A stretch of DNA of 64,000 bases from Meiothermus sp. (GCA_026004095.1 BPIL01000012.1:1-64000), one strand, 5' to 3'. Positions 17,513 to 27,778 are shown, counted from the stretch's first letter. Notes: generated from the letters alone by a model not told the origin. Made by a program: numbers and translations.

Positions 17513-19327
17513 TTACCTCTCAAACACCCCGCCCCTTCCCACCCGTTGGAGGAAGATCCGGCACAGCATTGGGTCGAAGTGCCGCCCAGCCTGGGCCGCA
17601 ATCTCGGCCAGGGCTTCTTCGGGGTGCCAGGCCCGCTTGTAGGGCCGCTGGGAGGTGAGCGCGTCGTACACATCGGCCAGGGCAAAGATGCGGGCCAGCA
17701 AGGGGATGGCCTCACCCGCGAGCCCATCGGGGTAGCCCGAACCATCCCAGCGCTCGTGGTGGTGGCGGATGACCTCCAGCGTGGCCGGGGGTAGGAAGCC
17801 CATACGCCGGGCCATCTCCTCCCCCAGAACGGTGTGGGCCTTCATCTGCTCCCACTCCTCGGGCTCGAGCTTTCCCGGCTTCTTGAGGATGCCATCGGGT
17901 ATAGCCAGCTTGCCCAGGTCGTGCAGATAAGCCCCCCAGCGCAGATGCGTAAGGGTTGGCTCGCTCAGGCCCATCTCCCCAGCCAGCTCCAGGGCCAGCC
18001 GGGTGACCCGCTCGGTGTGCCCGGCCGTCTCGAGGTCGCGGTACTCCAGGGCCAGGCCCAGCGCCTTAAGGGCCTCTTCACGGGTGGTGCGAAGCTGTTG
18101 TAGGGTTTCCGCTTTCTCGAGGGCGTTGGCCAGGCGGCGGGCTGCAAAATTGAGCAAGGGCAGGGGGTTTTCCAGGTAGGCCGTGCGGAAATCCAGCAGG
18201 CTCAACACCCCCACCGTCCGCTCCGAAAAGCGCACCGGGGTATAAGCGGCGCACTTAAGCCCCATCGCCACCGAAGCAGCCAGGGCCCGGGGGTGATCGG
18301 GGTAGTGCGAGACGTACAGGGCTTCCCCAGTTAGCAGCACCTGGCCCCGCAGCCCATGACCGGGCGGGTATGCCTCCTGCCAGGCCTGCTGGAGCCAGTC
18401 CTCCGAGGGCTCACCCGCCACCATCAAAAGCCGCAGGCCTTCCGGAGCAACCTCATGAAAACAGGCCACCTGGAAGCCACTGATGCGGTACAGGGCTTCC
18501 AGGGCCTCCTCCAGGATCTCTTTGGGGGCCTCCAATCCTTCCAGCCGGGCCGAGAGCTCCGCCAGGGCCTGGAAGCGTCGGGCCTCCATCTGGGCCTGGT
18601 GCAGCGCGTCCAGGCGGGCCATGGCCGCCCCGGTGGCCTCGGCCAGGGCCACCAGAAAGTGCCGATCCTCGGGGAACAACACCCCCCCTTGCTCGGCGGT
18701 ATCGGCGGAGAGCACCCCCAGAATTCGCCCCTGTGCATCGCGCAGCGGCACCCCCAGGTAGGCCGCCCGGCTGGGCTTTCCAGAAAAGAAAATGGCCTGG
18801 GATGTTTGCGAGGCGTCCTCGAGGTAGAGAACTCTCTCCTCCTCAAACACCCGCCAGGACAAGCCCATCCCCCGCTCCATCCGGCGCCCCCGCGCGACCT
18901 CGGCCAGGTAGCCCGCGGCGGCCACCACCTCCAGATAGTCCCCGCTCTCACGGTACAGCGAGAGCAGGGCGGTGGTGGCCCGGGTCTCCCGCAGCACGGC
19001 CTCCACAGCGATCTGGATCACCTCCTGGCTGTTCTGGGCCGGGCGCAGCAGGCTATGCACCCGGGCGGTGGCCTCGAGGCGGGCCCGGTTCTCCTGCTGC
19101 TCCAGCTCCAGCGCAGCCCGCTGGGCGTAGGCCAGTAAAATTTCCCGTCGCAGGGCGCTCTCTTCCTCAGGCAGCGGCGCATCGTGCATCGCCACCAGGA
19201 TGCCCAGCACCCGCCCACCCTCACCGCGCAGCGGAATCCCCAGATAGGCCTCCACCCCCATCTCGGCGGCCAGCCGATCCTCCGGGAAGCAGGCCGTGAC
19301 CCCCCGTGGGTACTCACAGAAATTTCC
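17513..19327 (-). pseudogene. Multi-GAF HD-GYP protein, C-terminal part
   Basis: The 3' part of a giant signalling gene cut by an IS701-like element. It holds further GAF domains (FCEYPRGVTACFPEDRLAAE at the junction, then VSLRE-like GAF folds) and a C-terminal HD-GYP domain with HDLGKLAIPDGILKKPG and HHERWDGSGYPDGL, the signature of cyclic di-GMP phosphodiesterases. Joining 22567-20403 to 19322-17513, minus element and one TTTCC copy, restores a 1324-residue open frame. An internal ATG at 19261 could allow production of the GAF/HD-GYP part alone, since the element's transposase is transcribed in the same direction. It ends 37 bp before the SARP-type gene. Confidence 0.9.
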
Positions 19328-20402
19328 TAGGAGTTACGCAGTTGGGTGAAGGATGTGGATGGGATTGGCCAGGTAACTTCGTATCGCCTCGCGAATGATG
19401 CTTGTCTTGGACTCGTACCAGCTCACCCCCGTCCGCAAGCGGTGTGCCTCCAGCCTGAGGAAAGCCCGCAGGGCCAGCAGCAGGTGGCCTAAGACCGAAA
19501 CCTTCTTCCTCACCTGGGCCCGCTCCACCCCGCAACACCCCTTGAGGCCCCGGTGGTAGACCTCTATACCCCATCCCGCCCGCTCCAGCTCCCCCCGTTG
19601 CTCCTCGCGCATCCCCAGGTCGTTGGTCGCCCAGTACTCCGCGTCCCCGTCTTTTGAAACCGTCCGGAACACCCTGACCAAACCAAAACCCTTCAGGTGC
19701 ACCACCCGTCCCGCCGGGGGTATCTCTACCTCGCTCACCGGCCGCAGCCCCGCCCCCTCAGGGTTCACCAGGCGGTTCCCCTTCAGCCGGGTGAGGAAGC
19801 GCCAGCCCAGGCCAACAATCCCCTTCAGGTTCTCCAGCGAAGCGTACCAGCTATCCATCAGCACGTACGCCGGGGCAAAGCCCCGTCCCTTGGCCACCCG
19901 CAGCATCTCCAGAAAGTGCGCGTTCTTGCTCGGGCCCCCCGAAGGCTTGTCGTAGACCCGGAAGTCACAGGGGATGAGAGCCTGGCCCTCCGTCCACAGC
20001 AGGGTCATGAGGGCGATCCCCTTGACCACCCGCTGGTGCTTGCCGCTCCAGTGGTAGGTCACCAACTCCATCCGCCGGGCGTAGGGTTTATCCAGGGTGG
20101 TATCATCCAGCACCAAAAGCCCTCGGGTGGGCTCCACCAAGGCCCTGGCCTCCTGCCACAGCGCCTCCGTGTCGGGAGGCTGTCGCTGGAGCAGACGGGT
20201 GAAGGCATCGTGGGCTGGGGCCTCTGGTTGGCAGCGGGCGGCTTCGCTGCAGGTAAAGACCCTCTGGGCAGCGATGAGGAAGTGGATGTAGTCCAGGTCG
20301 TTGCACTTTGGTGGGTTCATAGCAGCTAATCCCTCTTAGTCTGTGTGCTTTGCAGAAAAGGGTAGCCGAGTAGAGGGGAGGAAGGCAACTGCGTAACTCC
20401 TA
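19328..20402 (-). mobile_element. IS701-like insertion sequence, copy 2
   Basis: A 1075-bp element with the same perfect 17-bp inverted repeats as copy 1 and a 5-bp target duplication TTTCC at 19323-19327 and 20403-20407. By eye its sequence is identical to 4615-5689. It lies in direct orientation to copy 1, with 13.6 kb between. It interrupts the codons for a GAF-domain segment of the HD-GYP gene, in the same transcriptional direction as that gene. Confidence 0.92.
19334..20320 (-). CDS. DDE transposase of IS701-like element, copy 2
   Basis: A 328-residue transposase with a translation identical to that of copy 1 (likely catalytic D72/D73, D156 and E253). Full length and apparently functional. 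Outward transcription from this gene could extend into the HD-GYP fragment downstream at 17513-19327, because both are on the minus strand. Confidence 0.9.
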   Translation of the reverse strand: MNPPKCNDLDYIHFLIAAQRVFTCSEAARCQPEAPAHDAFTRLLQRQPPDTEALWQEARALVEPTRGLLVLDDTTLDKPYARRMELVTYHWSGKHQRVVKGIALMTLLWTEGQALIPCDFRVYDKPSGGPSKNAHFLEMLRVAKGRGFAPAYVLMDSWYASLENLKGIVGLGWRFLTRLKGNRLVNPEGAGLRPVSEVEIPPAGRVVHLKGFGLVRVFRTVSKDGDAEYWATNDLGMREEQRGELERAGWGIEVYHRGLKGCCGVERAQVRKKVSVLGHLLLALRAFLRLEAHRLRTGVSWYESKTSIIREAIRSYLANPIHILHPTA

Positions 20403-22567
20403 TTTCCATAAAAAACATCGGCGCAGGGGGTGCCTGGCAGGTCGTACTCAAAAGGAACCCCACCATAGACCGCCACCGCCAGGGCCCGCTCGGGTGCCAC
20501 CAGCCGGTCGATAAAAGCCCAGCGCATCCCCAGGCCCTCCCCCAGGGCCTTTACCAGGGCCTCGAGGTCGCCAGGGGGCACCTGGGCCAGCCGTTCCAGC
20601 GCCCGGCGCACCCGCTGCTCGGCCACAGCCAGCCGGTGCCGCTCCAACCCCCCGGCCAGCAGCCCTGCCAGGCGCTCGAGCAGCGTCACCTCGAAGTCTG
20701 CAAAAAACTTACCCCGGCTGCCCGGCTCGGCGTAGGCCACCCCAAAATTCCCCACCGCCACCCCCAGCACGCTCTGCACACCATATAGGCTGAGCCCGGA
20801 AGCCTCCAGCGGGCCCGGCGGCACCGGCGGCGAGGCCACATCCTCGATCACCAGGGGTTTCTGCTGCCGGTATATCCAGCCCGTCCAGCCCCCGGCCTCC
20901 GGGTCGAGGTCAAGTTCGAAAAAAGAGGCCGCCTCGACACCCACCCCGGCCGCCCCCAGCAACCGCCAGGGCCGCCGCCCCTCGGGGTGCACCCAGATGG
21001 CGGCCCGGCCACCCCCCACCGCCTGCGCCATAAGCTGGGCAAAGCCCTGGGCCAGCATCTCAGGCGTCGACTCCCGGGCCGCCAGCAAAGCCCCTTCCAG
21101 CAGCAGGCGGGCCTCCAGGTTGTGCTGCGCCCGCTGCAAAGCGGTGGCCCCGGCCTGGGCCAGCGCCTCCACCAGCCGCGCCTCCTGAGAGGTGTATGGG
21201 AGGGTGGTGCGGGAGACAATCAGCACGCCCAGGGCCTCCCCATGAGACCCTGGCAGGGGGGTGACCACCTCGCTGCCGGTGAGGGGGGCCGGAATTTCCG
21301 GCGGGGTGTAGATGCGCGGGTCTTTGGTGATATCCGCCACCACCTGGGTGCCCTCGCGAAGGGCCACCCAGGAGAGCCCCCGATCGGGCGGAATGCGCAA
21401 ACCAGCCGCCCCGGCCATGGCCCCACTGGCCGCGGCCACCCGCAGCACGCCCTGCTCCAGGCGCAGCACCGCGGCCCACTCCGAAGGCAGCAGCTCCAGG
21501 GCCAGTTCGACCAGACGCCGGGCCACCTCTTCGGGGTCGGGGGCTTCGCCCAGAGCCTCGAGCGCCCGCAGCAGCACCTCCTGCTCTCGAGCGTGCTGTT
21601 CCAGGGCCTCGCGGTTTTGCTCGTGCAGCAAGGCCAGCGATAGTTGAGCCGCAAAGGACTGCGCCAGCGGCCTGGCCCCATCGGGATCACCCAGGCCATA
21701 CAACCCCAAAAAACCCAGGGTGGTGCCATCGGGCTTAAGAGGCAGTATGCAGGCATTCTTGAGCGGAGCCAGCGCCAAAAGCCAGCCCGACAACCCCTGA
21801 CCGGGCATCTCAGGCAGCAGGACTGGCTGCCCACTACGCCAGGCCTGGTGGTAGAGACCCTCCTCCAGGGGCGCAAGCTGGCCCACCAGGGGCTCAACCC
21901 CTGCCCCCACCGCCGCCACCAGGCGGTGCCCTTCCCTTTCCACCAGGGAAACCGTGGCCGCCTGCGCCTTCAGAAGCCCGTGGGCCGCCTCAGCCCCAAT
22001 CCGGGCTACCTCGAGCAGGCTTTTCCCCTCCAGCATGGCCCGATCCAGCCGGTGCAGGGCCTCGAGCAACCGCTGCCGACGGGCCAGCTCCTCCTCTGCG
22101 CGGGCGCGCTCGATCAGCAGTGCAAACAGCGGCAGCACCTCCTCGAGGGCCTGGGCCACGGGGGGCGGCCGTTCGGCAAAAAGCAACGCAAGCGTCCCCA
22201 ACAGCCCCCCTGCCCTGTGCAGAGGGGCCAGTATCAGCCCCCGGTATCCCAGCGCCCCCCAGCCTGCGCTGGCAGGCCCGGTGGCCTCCTCCGGCAGCCG
22301 GTACACCAGCACACGGCCAGCGGCCAGGGCCTCGGCTTCTTGTGGGGTTAGCTGCGCCTCCTCCGGCGGTTCGACCCCCACCGCGGCAAGCAGGCTCAGG
22401 CCATTCTCACGCAACCGCAGCCAGGCCCCGCAGGCATCCAGGGTCTGAACCAGGGCGCTGAGCCCCTGCCGGGCCAGGGACTGGGGGTCTCCCCCTGGCT
22501 TCAGGGCCTGGCCCAGCGCACCCAGCAGTCTTTCGAGAATGCCCGAACTCACCGTAGTTTGCTCCAC
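20403..22567 (-). pseudogene. Multi-GAF HD-GYP protein, N-terminal part
   Basis: The 5' part of the disrupted signalling gene: about 700 residues made of successive GAF-like domains (for example GAWLRLRENGLSLLAAVGVE, GYRGLILAPLHRAGGLLGTL, AATVSLVEREGHRLVAAVGA) with no transmembrane segment, so the protein would be cytosolic. It breaks inside a GAF domain at GTPCADVFYGN, which resumes with FCEYPRGV across the element. The start is uncertain: GTG at 22567 has no ribosome site, while GTG at 22552 has GGAG nine bases upstream. The 151 bp before it holds no gene. Confidence 0.9.
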
Positions 22568-22718
22568 GAAATACCGGCACCGATTCGGGTAGCTGTTACC
22601 TCATACCCCATAAGAACTATAGCTGGCTGGACGTTGAACAAATGGTAATTTGGGCCAGCTCACCTTAATAGTAAGCTCAGAGCAAATTCACCCAGGCCGC
22701 TAACACACGCCCGGAAAA

Positions 22719-23888
22719 CTACACACCGGCCGCTTTTTCTGGGTACCCCTGCAAGGTCGCTGCCAGTCGGCGCACACCCTCGACCAAGTCCGGGGGCTCG
22801 TAGTAGGCGAAGCAGAGCCTGAGGGCGTGGGCAAAGCGGCCCTGGCTGGAGAAGCGGTGGCCGGGTTGAAAGCGCACCCCGGCCTGCAGGGCCCGTTCCA
22901 GCAAAGCCTGGCCGTTGATGGCGGGGTCTAGCTCGAGCCAGACAAAATAGCCCCCCTCCGGCCGGTAGCGGGGCTGCAGGCCGCTTCGGGACAGGGCCTC
23001 CAGCAGCACCTCCAGGCGAGCCCGGTAGGTGTGGCGGAGTTTTTGTAGGTGCTGCGCCTGCCAGCCCAGCTCCAGGGCGCTGCGCACGATGCTCGAGGTA
23101 AAGGGGTTGAGCCCGCCCCCACTCGCCACCAGGCCGTTCTGGGTGAGCTTTTGCAGCAAGCGGGGCGCAGCCTGAATCCAGCCCAGGCGCAAACCCGGGG
23201 CCAGGATTTTGGAGAACGAGCCCAGGCTGAGCACCGACCCGGTGTCCAGGTAGCGGGCCAGGGAGGGGGGCGGGACCTCCCGGTAACTCAGGAGCTGGTA
23301 GACCTCATCGGCCACGATCAGGAAGCCGTGTTGCTGGCTCAGCTCCACCAGCCGCTCCCGCCGATGCTGGCTCAGGGTCGTTCCGGTGGGGTTCTGGAAG
23401 GTGGGGATGGTGTAGAGCAGCGCCGCCCGGTGCTGGCGCAGGGCAGCCTCCAGCGCCTCCACGTCCAGACCCTGCTCGTCGGTGGGGATGGGAACCACCT
23501 GCAGGTGGTGATCCCGGAAGATGCCCAGCGACAGAAAGTAGGTGGGCTCCTCGACGAAAACCACCTGGCCGGGCTGGGTGAAGGTGGTGCAGATCAGATC
23601 CAGGGCTTGCGATACCCCGGCGGTGACCAGGAGGGTCTCGGGTTCTACGGCAAAACCGTAGTGCTGGCCCAGAAAGCGGGCCAGATCGGCCCGGAAGCGC
23701 GCGTCCCCCAGCTCCGCGCCGTACTGCAAAATCGAGGGATCGCCCTGGGACAGGCGGTGCTGCGCCGCCTGGCGGAGTTCCTCGAGCGGGAGGAGTTCCA
23801 GGCTGGGATGCCCCACCCCCAGGTCGATCACCCCTTCCGGGATGCGGGTCTGGGTCACATCGAGCATAGGCTTTGCTATATCTGGCAT
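22719..23888 (-). CDS. PLP-dependent aminotransferase, class I/II
   Basis: A 389-residue fold-type I aminotransferase. Marks: IDLGVGHPSLELLPLEEL near the N-terminus, TAGVSQALDLICTTF (cofactor phosphate contact), PTFQNPTGTTLS, DEVYQLLSY (Asp binding the pyridine nitrogen) and the Schiff-base lysine in GSFSKILAPGLRLGW. It resembles the LysN/2-aminoadipate and MocR-like aminotransferase group without the DNA-binding domain. Substrate cannot be set from sequence. It is the last gene of the amino-acid transport operon, 8 bp after the ATPase gene, suggesting that it acts on the imported compound or a product of it. Confidence 0.85.
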   Translation of the reverse strand: MPDIAKPMLDVTQTRIPEGVIDLGVGHPSLELLPLEELRQAAQHRLSQGDPSILQYGAELGDARFRADLARFLGQHYGFAVEPETLLVTAGVSQALDLICTTFTQPGQVVFVEEPTYFLSLGIFRDHHLQVVPIPTDEQGLDVEALEAALRQHRAALLYTIPTFQNPTGTTLSQHRRERLVELSQQHGFLIVADEVYQLLSYREVPPPSLARYLDTGSVLSLGSFSKILAPGLRLGWIQAAPRLLQKLTQNGLVASGGGLNPFTSSIVRSALELGWQAQHLQKLRHTYRARLEVLLEALSRSGLQPRYRPEGGYFVWLELDPAINGQALLERALQAGVRFQPGHRFSSQGRFAHALRLCFAYYEPPDLVEGVRRLAATLQGYPEKAAGV

Positions 23889-23895
23889 AAGGTTC

Positions 23896-24633
23896 TTAGT
23901 GGTGCAAGACCCGCTGCAAAAAGCTGCGGGTGCGCTCGTGGGTGGGGTTCTGGAAGATCACCTCGGGTGGGGCCTGCTCGAGGATCCGTCCCTGGTCCAT
24001 CACCACCACCCGATCGGCCACCTCCTTGGCGAAGCCCATCTCGTGGGTCACCACCAGCATGGTCATGCCGCCCCGGGCCAGGTCGCGCATCACGTCCAGC
24101 ACCTCCCCCACCATCTCCGGGTCCAGCGCGCTGGTGGGCTCGTCGAAGAGCATGATCTTGGGCTCCATGGCCAGCGCCCGGGCGATGGCCACCCGCTGCT
24201 GCTGCCCGCCGGAGAGCTGCCCGGGGTGTTTGTGGGCCTGGTCGGCGATGCCCACCCGCTCCAGCAGCTCCACCGCCTTCTGTTCGGCTTTGGCCCGGGG
24301 CCAGCCGCGCACCTTTTGCGGGGCCAGGGCCACGTTCTGCAGCACGGTCATGTGGGGAAACAGGTTGAACTGCTGGAAGACCATCCCCACCTCGCGCCGC
24401 ACCGCCTCGAGGTTCCGGGCCGCGCTCAGGGAGATGCCGTCCACGATCACCTCGCCCTGCTGGAAGTCCTCCAGCCGGTTGATGCAGCGAATCAGGGTGG
24501 ACTTGCCCGAACCCGAGGGCCCTACGATCACCACCTTTTCGCCTGCGGCGACCTCGAGGTTCACCTCCCGCAGCACCTGCAACTTACCGAACCATTTGTT
24601 GAGGCCCCGGATCTGGATGATGGCCTCGCTCAT
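23896..24633 (-). CDS. Polar amino acid ABC transporter ATP-binding protein
   Basis: A 245-residue GlnQ/HisP-type ATPase that powers the permease at 26151-26801. Walker [10 protein letters not shown], the Q-loop in [19 protein letters not shown] signature [15 protein letters not shown], Walker [13 protein letters not shown] and the switch His in VVTHEMGF are all present. The gene overlaps the ureohydrolase gene upstream by 4 bp (ATGA), which couples the two. Confidence 0.93.
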   Translation of the reverse strand: MSEAIIQIRGLNKWFGKLQVLREVNLEVAAGEKVVIVGPSGSGKSTLIRCINRLEDFQQGEVIVDGISLSAARNLEAVRREVGMVFQQFNLFPHMTVLQNVALAPQKVRGWPRAKAEQKAVELLERVGIADQAHKHPGQLSGGQQQRVAIARALAMEPKIMLFDEPTSALDPEMVGEVLDVMRDLARGGMTMLVVTHEMGFAKEVADRVVVMDQGRILEQAPPEVIFQNPTHERTRSFLQRVLHH

Positions 24634-25577
24634 CGGCCCTCCTTCTTGCGCAAAGCCAGCAGCGAGATGAGTTCGTAGACCAGGTTGCCCCCCAGATAAG
24701 CGGTGATCTCCCCGGGGTCGAGGGCGGGTAGCACCTCGACCACGTCGGCGGCCTTGAAGTTCAGGCCCCTGAGCCCCCGCACCAATCTCAGGATCTCCCG
24801 GCTGGTGAAGCCGTCCACCTCGGGGGTGCCGGTGCCGGGGGCGTAGGCCGGATCCACCGCGTCGATGTCGATGCTGATAAAGCAGGGGGCCGGGCCCACC
24901 CGGCGGTGGATGCGCTCGAGGGTGGCCTCGAGGCCGATCTCCTGCAGCTCGTACATGGTGATGAGTTCGTAGCCCAGGTCGCGGGTGCCCTGGTAATCCT
25001 CGGGGCCGTAATTGGAGCCGCGGATCCCCACCTGAATGGAGCGGTGCGGATCCACCAGGCCCTCCTCCACCGCGCGGCGGAAGGGGGTGCCGTGGTTGTA
25101 TTTGCGCCCGAAGTACTGATCCAGGGTGTCCAGGTGCGCGTCGATATGCACCAGGGCCAGCGGGCCGTGCACCTTAGCCAGGCCGCGCAGCTCGCCCAGG
25201 GTGACGGAGTGATCCCCCCCCATGGCGATGGGCGTGACCCCGGCCCGGGCAATCTTCTCGAACTCGGCCTCGATGCGGGCGTAGGTGTCCTCGATGTAGC
25301 CCGGTACCACCGGCACATCGCCGTAGTCCACCCCGGAGAGGTGGTCGAAGATCTTCACATCCCAGTAGGGGTTCCAGGGCCTGAGCATGATCGAGACCCG
25401 GCGGATGCCCTCGGGGCCAAAGCGGGCCCCGGGCCGGTGGGTGGTGGCATCGTCCCAGGGGATGCCCAGCACCACAAAGTCGACGTTCTCCAGGGTGCGG
25501 ACATGGGGCAGCCGCATGAAGGTGCGCACCCCGGCAAAGCGGGGAGACTCGAGGGAGTCGGCGGGTTGGTATTTCAC
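24630..25577 (-). CDS. Ureohydrolase family enzyme (agmatinase-like)
   Basis: A 315-residue enzyme of the arginase/agmatinase fold, which hydrolyses a guanidino group to urea and an amine with two manganese ions. Metal-binding motifs are [20 protein letters not shown] and [19 protein letters not shown]. The GTG at 25577 is chosen because GGAGG lies just before it and it does not overlap the upstream gene; a longer start at 25613 would overlap it. The substrate (agmatine, aminopropylagmatine, guanidinobutyrate or similar) cannot be read from the sequence. Lying inside an amino-acid ABC operon suggests use of an imported guanidino compound. Confidence 0.82.
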   Translation of the reverse strand: MKYQPADSLESPRFAGVRTFMRLPHVRTLENVDFVVLGIPWDDATTHRPGARFGPEGIRRVSIMLRPWNPYWDVKIFDHLSGVDYGDVPVVPGYIEDTYARIEAEFEKIARAGVTPIAMGGDHSVTLGELRGLAKVHGPLALVHIDAHLDTLDQYFGRKYNHGTPFRRAVEEGLVDPHRSIQVGIRGSNYGPEDYQGTRDLGYELITMYELQEIGLEATLERIHRRVGPAPCFISIDIDAVDPAYAPGTGTPEVDGFTSREILRLVRGLRGLNFKAADVVEVLPALDPGEITAYLGGNLVYELISLLALRKKEGR

Positions 25578-25588
25578 GTTTTCCTCCG

Positions 25589-26149
25589 CTAAGGGGCCGG
25601 GCTCAGCACCCACAGCACCACCGCCCGGCTTTTGCCCGGGTTGCGCCAGGTGTGGGGCTCCTTCCCGGAAAAGGTCAGGCTATCGCCCGGGTATAAGGTG
25701 TAGCAGGTCTCGCCCACGGTGAACTCCAGGCTGCCCTCCAGCACCGTGACCACGTCGGTATCGGTGGGGAAGCTGTAGGGCTCCTTGCCGCCATGCCCCC
25801 CCGGCTCGATCTCGGTGCGCAGGAGCATCAGCTCCCCACGCAGGCCCCGCGAGAGGATGAAGTCGCGCACCCCCCAGCCGCCGAAGTTGGCGCTGGGGGC
25901 CTCTCCGGAGCGCACCAGGTTGGTGCTGGGGGGATCGAAGAGCGACCCTGGCTGGATGTCCAGCGCCGCGCAAACCTTCAGGAGCGAGGCCACCGAAGCG
26001 GCGGTGGCGTTGCGCTCGAGGCGGCTGATAAAGGATTTGTCCAGCCCGCTGCGCTGGGCCACCTGCTCCAGGGTGAGGCCCTTAGCCAGGCGGGCCGCCC
26101 GCAGCCGCGGGCCGATGGGCACGGAAGGCGGAAGGTCGGTGCGGGGCAT
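25589..26149 (-). CDS. XRE-family regulator with C-terminal cupin (PuuR-like)
   Basis: A 186-residue cytosolic regulator. Residues about 10-65 form a helix-turn-helix (LRAARLAKGLTLEQVAQRSGLDKSF region with SRLERN), and residues about 110-180 a cupin barrel (EPGGHGGKEPYSF, YTLYPGDSLTFSGKEPHTWRN) that would bind a small ligand. This layout is that of PuuR and similar regulators of amino-acid or polyamine use. The ATG at 26149 starts one base after the permease stop codon. It probably controls this operon in response to the substrate. Confidence 0.85.
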   Translation of the reverse strand: MPRTDLPPSVPIGPRLRAARLAKGLTLEQVAQRSGLDKSFISRLERNATAASVASLLKVCAALDIQPGSLFDPPSTNLVRSGEAPSANFGGWGVRDFILSRGLRGELMLLRTEIEPGGHGGKEPYSFPTDTDVVTVLEGSLEFTVGETCYTLYPGDSLTFSGKEPHTWRNPGKSRAVVLWVLSPAP

Positions 26150-26150
26150 C

Positions 26151-26801
26151 TTAGCGAACCTGCCAGCGGCGCTCGAGCTGCCGCGCCACAAAGCTCAGCG
26201 CCAGGGTCATAACCAGGTAGATCAGCGAGACCGCCAGGTACATCTCAAAGGGTTTGAAGGTACGGGCCGAGATGAGCTGGCCTGCGCGGGTCAGCTCCAC
26301 CACCGCAATCGCCGAGAGCAGCGAGGAGTTCTTGAGCAGGGTGATGCCCTCGTTGACCAGCGGGGGAATCACCCGGGTGAAGGCCTGGGGCAGGATGATG
26401 TAGCGCAGGGTTTGGGTGGGGCTGAAACCCAGGGAAAGCGCAGCCTCGCGCTGGCCCTTGGGGATGCTCTGGATGCCCGCACGCAGGATTTCGGCCACAT
26501 AGGCGCTGGAGTTGATACTGAAGGCAATCACCCCGGCCACGAACTCGTTGATCTGCTGCTGGGTGAGCTGAGGAATCCCAAAGAAAATCAGGAAAATTTG
26601 CACCAGCAGCGGGGTGCCGCGCAGCAGCTCGATATAGCCCAGGGTCAGCCCGGAAAGCCAGCGCATTGGCGACATGCGGGCCAGCGCCACCAGGGTGCCC
26701 AGGAGAATGCCAAACACCAGCGAAAGGGCGGTGATGCGCAACGTCACCCAGGCCCCCTGGAGCAGGAACGGCAGGCTTTCACGAATCAGGCCAAAATCCA
26801 T
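26151..26801 (-). CDS. Polar amino acid ABC transporter permease
   Basis: A 216-residue inner-membrane permease of the HisM/GlnP group, with about five hydrophobic segments and the EAA-type coupling loop GQREAALSLGFSPTQTLRYIILPQ. PTLR-like ends such as LRGTPLLVQIFLIFFGIPQL fit the polar-amino-acid subfamily. Only one permease is encoded here, so it would act as a homodimer. It lies 21 bp after the binding-protein gene. Confidence 0.92.
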   Translation of the reverse strand: MDFGLIRESLPFLLQGAWVTLRITALSLVFGILLGTLVALARMSPMRWLSGLTLGYIELLRGTPLLVQIFLIFFGIPQLTQQQINEFVAGVIAFSINSSAYVAEILRAGIQSIPKGQREAALSLGFSPTQTLRYIILPQAFTRVIPPLVNEGITLLKNSSLLSAIAVVELTRAGQLISARTFKPFEMYLAVSLIYLVMTLALSFVARQLERRWQVR

Positions 26802-26822
26802 AAGAAAGGCTCAAACCATTCT

Positions 26823-27566
26823 CTACTTGAACCACTTGGCCGCCAGCTCGTCCATCTTGCCGTTCTTCTCCAGCTTCTCGATGGCCGCGTCGATGGCCCG
26901 GCGCAGATCGCTGCATTCTTTGCGCAGGGCCAGCCCGGTGTCTACCTGGTTGAGTTCGGCCACAATCTTGAGGTCGGGGTACTGCTTGAGGAAGGCCCGG
27001 CCCACGAAACGGTGCACGATGAGCGCGTCGGCCTGGCGGGTGTTCAGGGCCAGGGCCGCGTCGGTATAGAGGTTGTAGGACTTGACCTCGGCCCCCTTCA
27101 CGCCGCTGGCGATTTTCTCCTGGGCACTGCCGATCTGCACAGCCACCTTTTTGCCCGCCAGATCCTCGAGCTTGCTGATCCCGGTGGTCTCCTTGCGGGT
27201 GATGATCACGTTGGGGCCAGAGATATAGGGCCGGGTGAAATCCACCGACTTCTTGCGCTCCTCGGTAATGGTCAGCCCGGCGGCAATCAGGTCGATCTTT
27301 TTGGTGAGCAGTGCAGGGATCAGGCCGTCGAAGCTCTGTCCAACGAAGGTGACCTTAGCGCCCAGCTCAGCCCCGATGAGGTTGAGCAGATCCACGTCGA
27401 AGCCAATGATTTTATTGTTCTTGTCGAGCGACTCAAACGGCGGGTAGTCGGGGCTGGTGCCCACGGTCAAACCGTTGGCCTTAACGTTAGCCAGGCAGCT
27501 CTGGGCCAGGGCGCCCGAAGCCCCCAACAGCCCCATCAAGACCATCACAACAATCCCTTTGCGCAT
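26823..27566 (-). CDS. Amino acid ABC transporter substrate-binding protein (family 3)
   Basis: A 247-residue exported solute-binding protein with signal peptide MRKGIVVMVLMGLLGASGALAQ (cleavage after AQ likely). The family 3 fold is clear: LTVGTSPDYPPFESLDKNN, GFDVDLLNLIGAELG, IDLIAAGLTITEERKKSVDF and KVAVQIGSAQEK. It is the first gene of the operon, with a GGAGG ribosome site and a good promoter at 27613-27641. The ligand is probably arginine, another basic amino acid or a guanidino/polyamine compound, by context only. Confidence 0.93.
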   Translation of the reverse strand: MRKGIVVMVLMGLLGASGALAQSCLANVKANGLTVGTSPDYPPFESLDKNNKIIGFDVDLLNLIGAELGAKVTFVGQSFDGLIPALLTKKIDLIAAGLTITEERKKSVDFTRPYISGPNVIITRKETTGISKLEDLAGKKVAVQIGSAQEKIASGVKGAEVKSYNLYTDAALALNTRQADALIVHRFVGRAFLKQYPDLKIVAELNQVDTGLALRKECSDLRRAIDAAIEKLEKNGKMDELAAKWFK

Positions 27567-27612
27567 AGTTTCCTCCTAACTCGCACCGCATCACTGCAAT
27601 GACGGTGGGAGC

Positions 27613-27641
27613 AGTTTAACATTCATTTGACCCGTGAGCAA
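27613..27641 (-). promoter_or_regulatory. Candidate promoter of the amino-acid ABC operon
   Basis: On the minus strand TTGCTC (27641-27636), 17 bp, TAAACT (27618-27613), 47 bp before the binding-protein ATG. Both boxes are close to the sigma-70 consensus and the spacing is ideal. The rest of 27567-27778 shows no gene. Confidence 0.55.
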
Positions 27642-27778
27642 TATTTATTGCCTTATGTGCAACAACTCGCTGGATAAATACGGAGTCAAGGTTTCCTGGG
27701 CTCGGACGGAGCCTTCGGGCATGGTATACCCGTGATTCCCGAGAAGCCTTGGACTTCCAGTCCGAGAAGTCGCCACCG

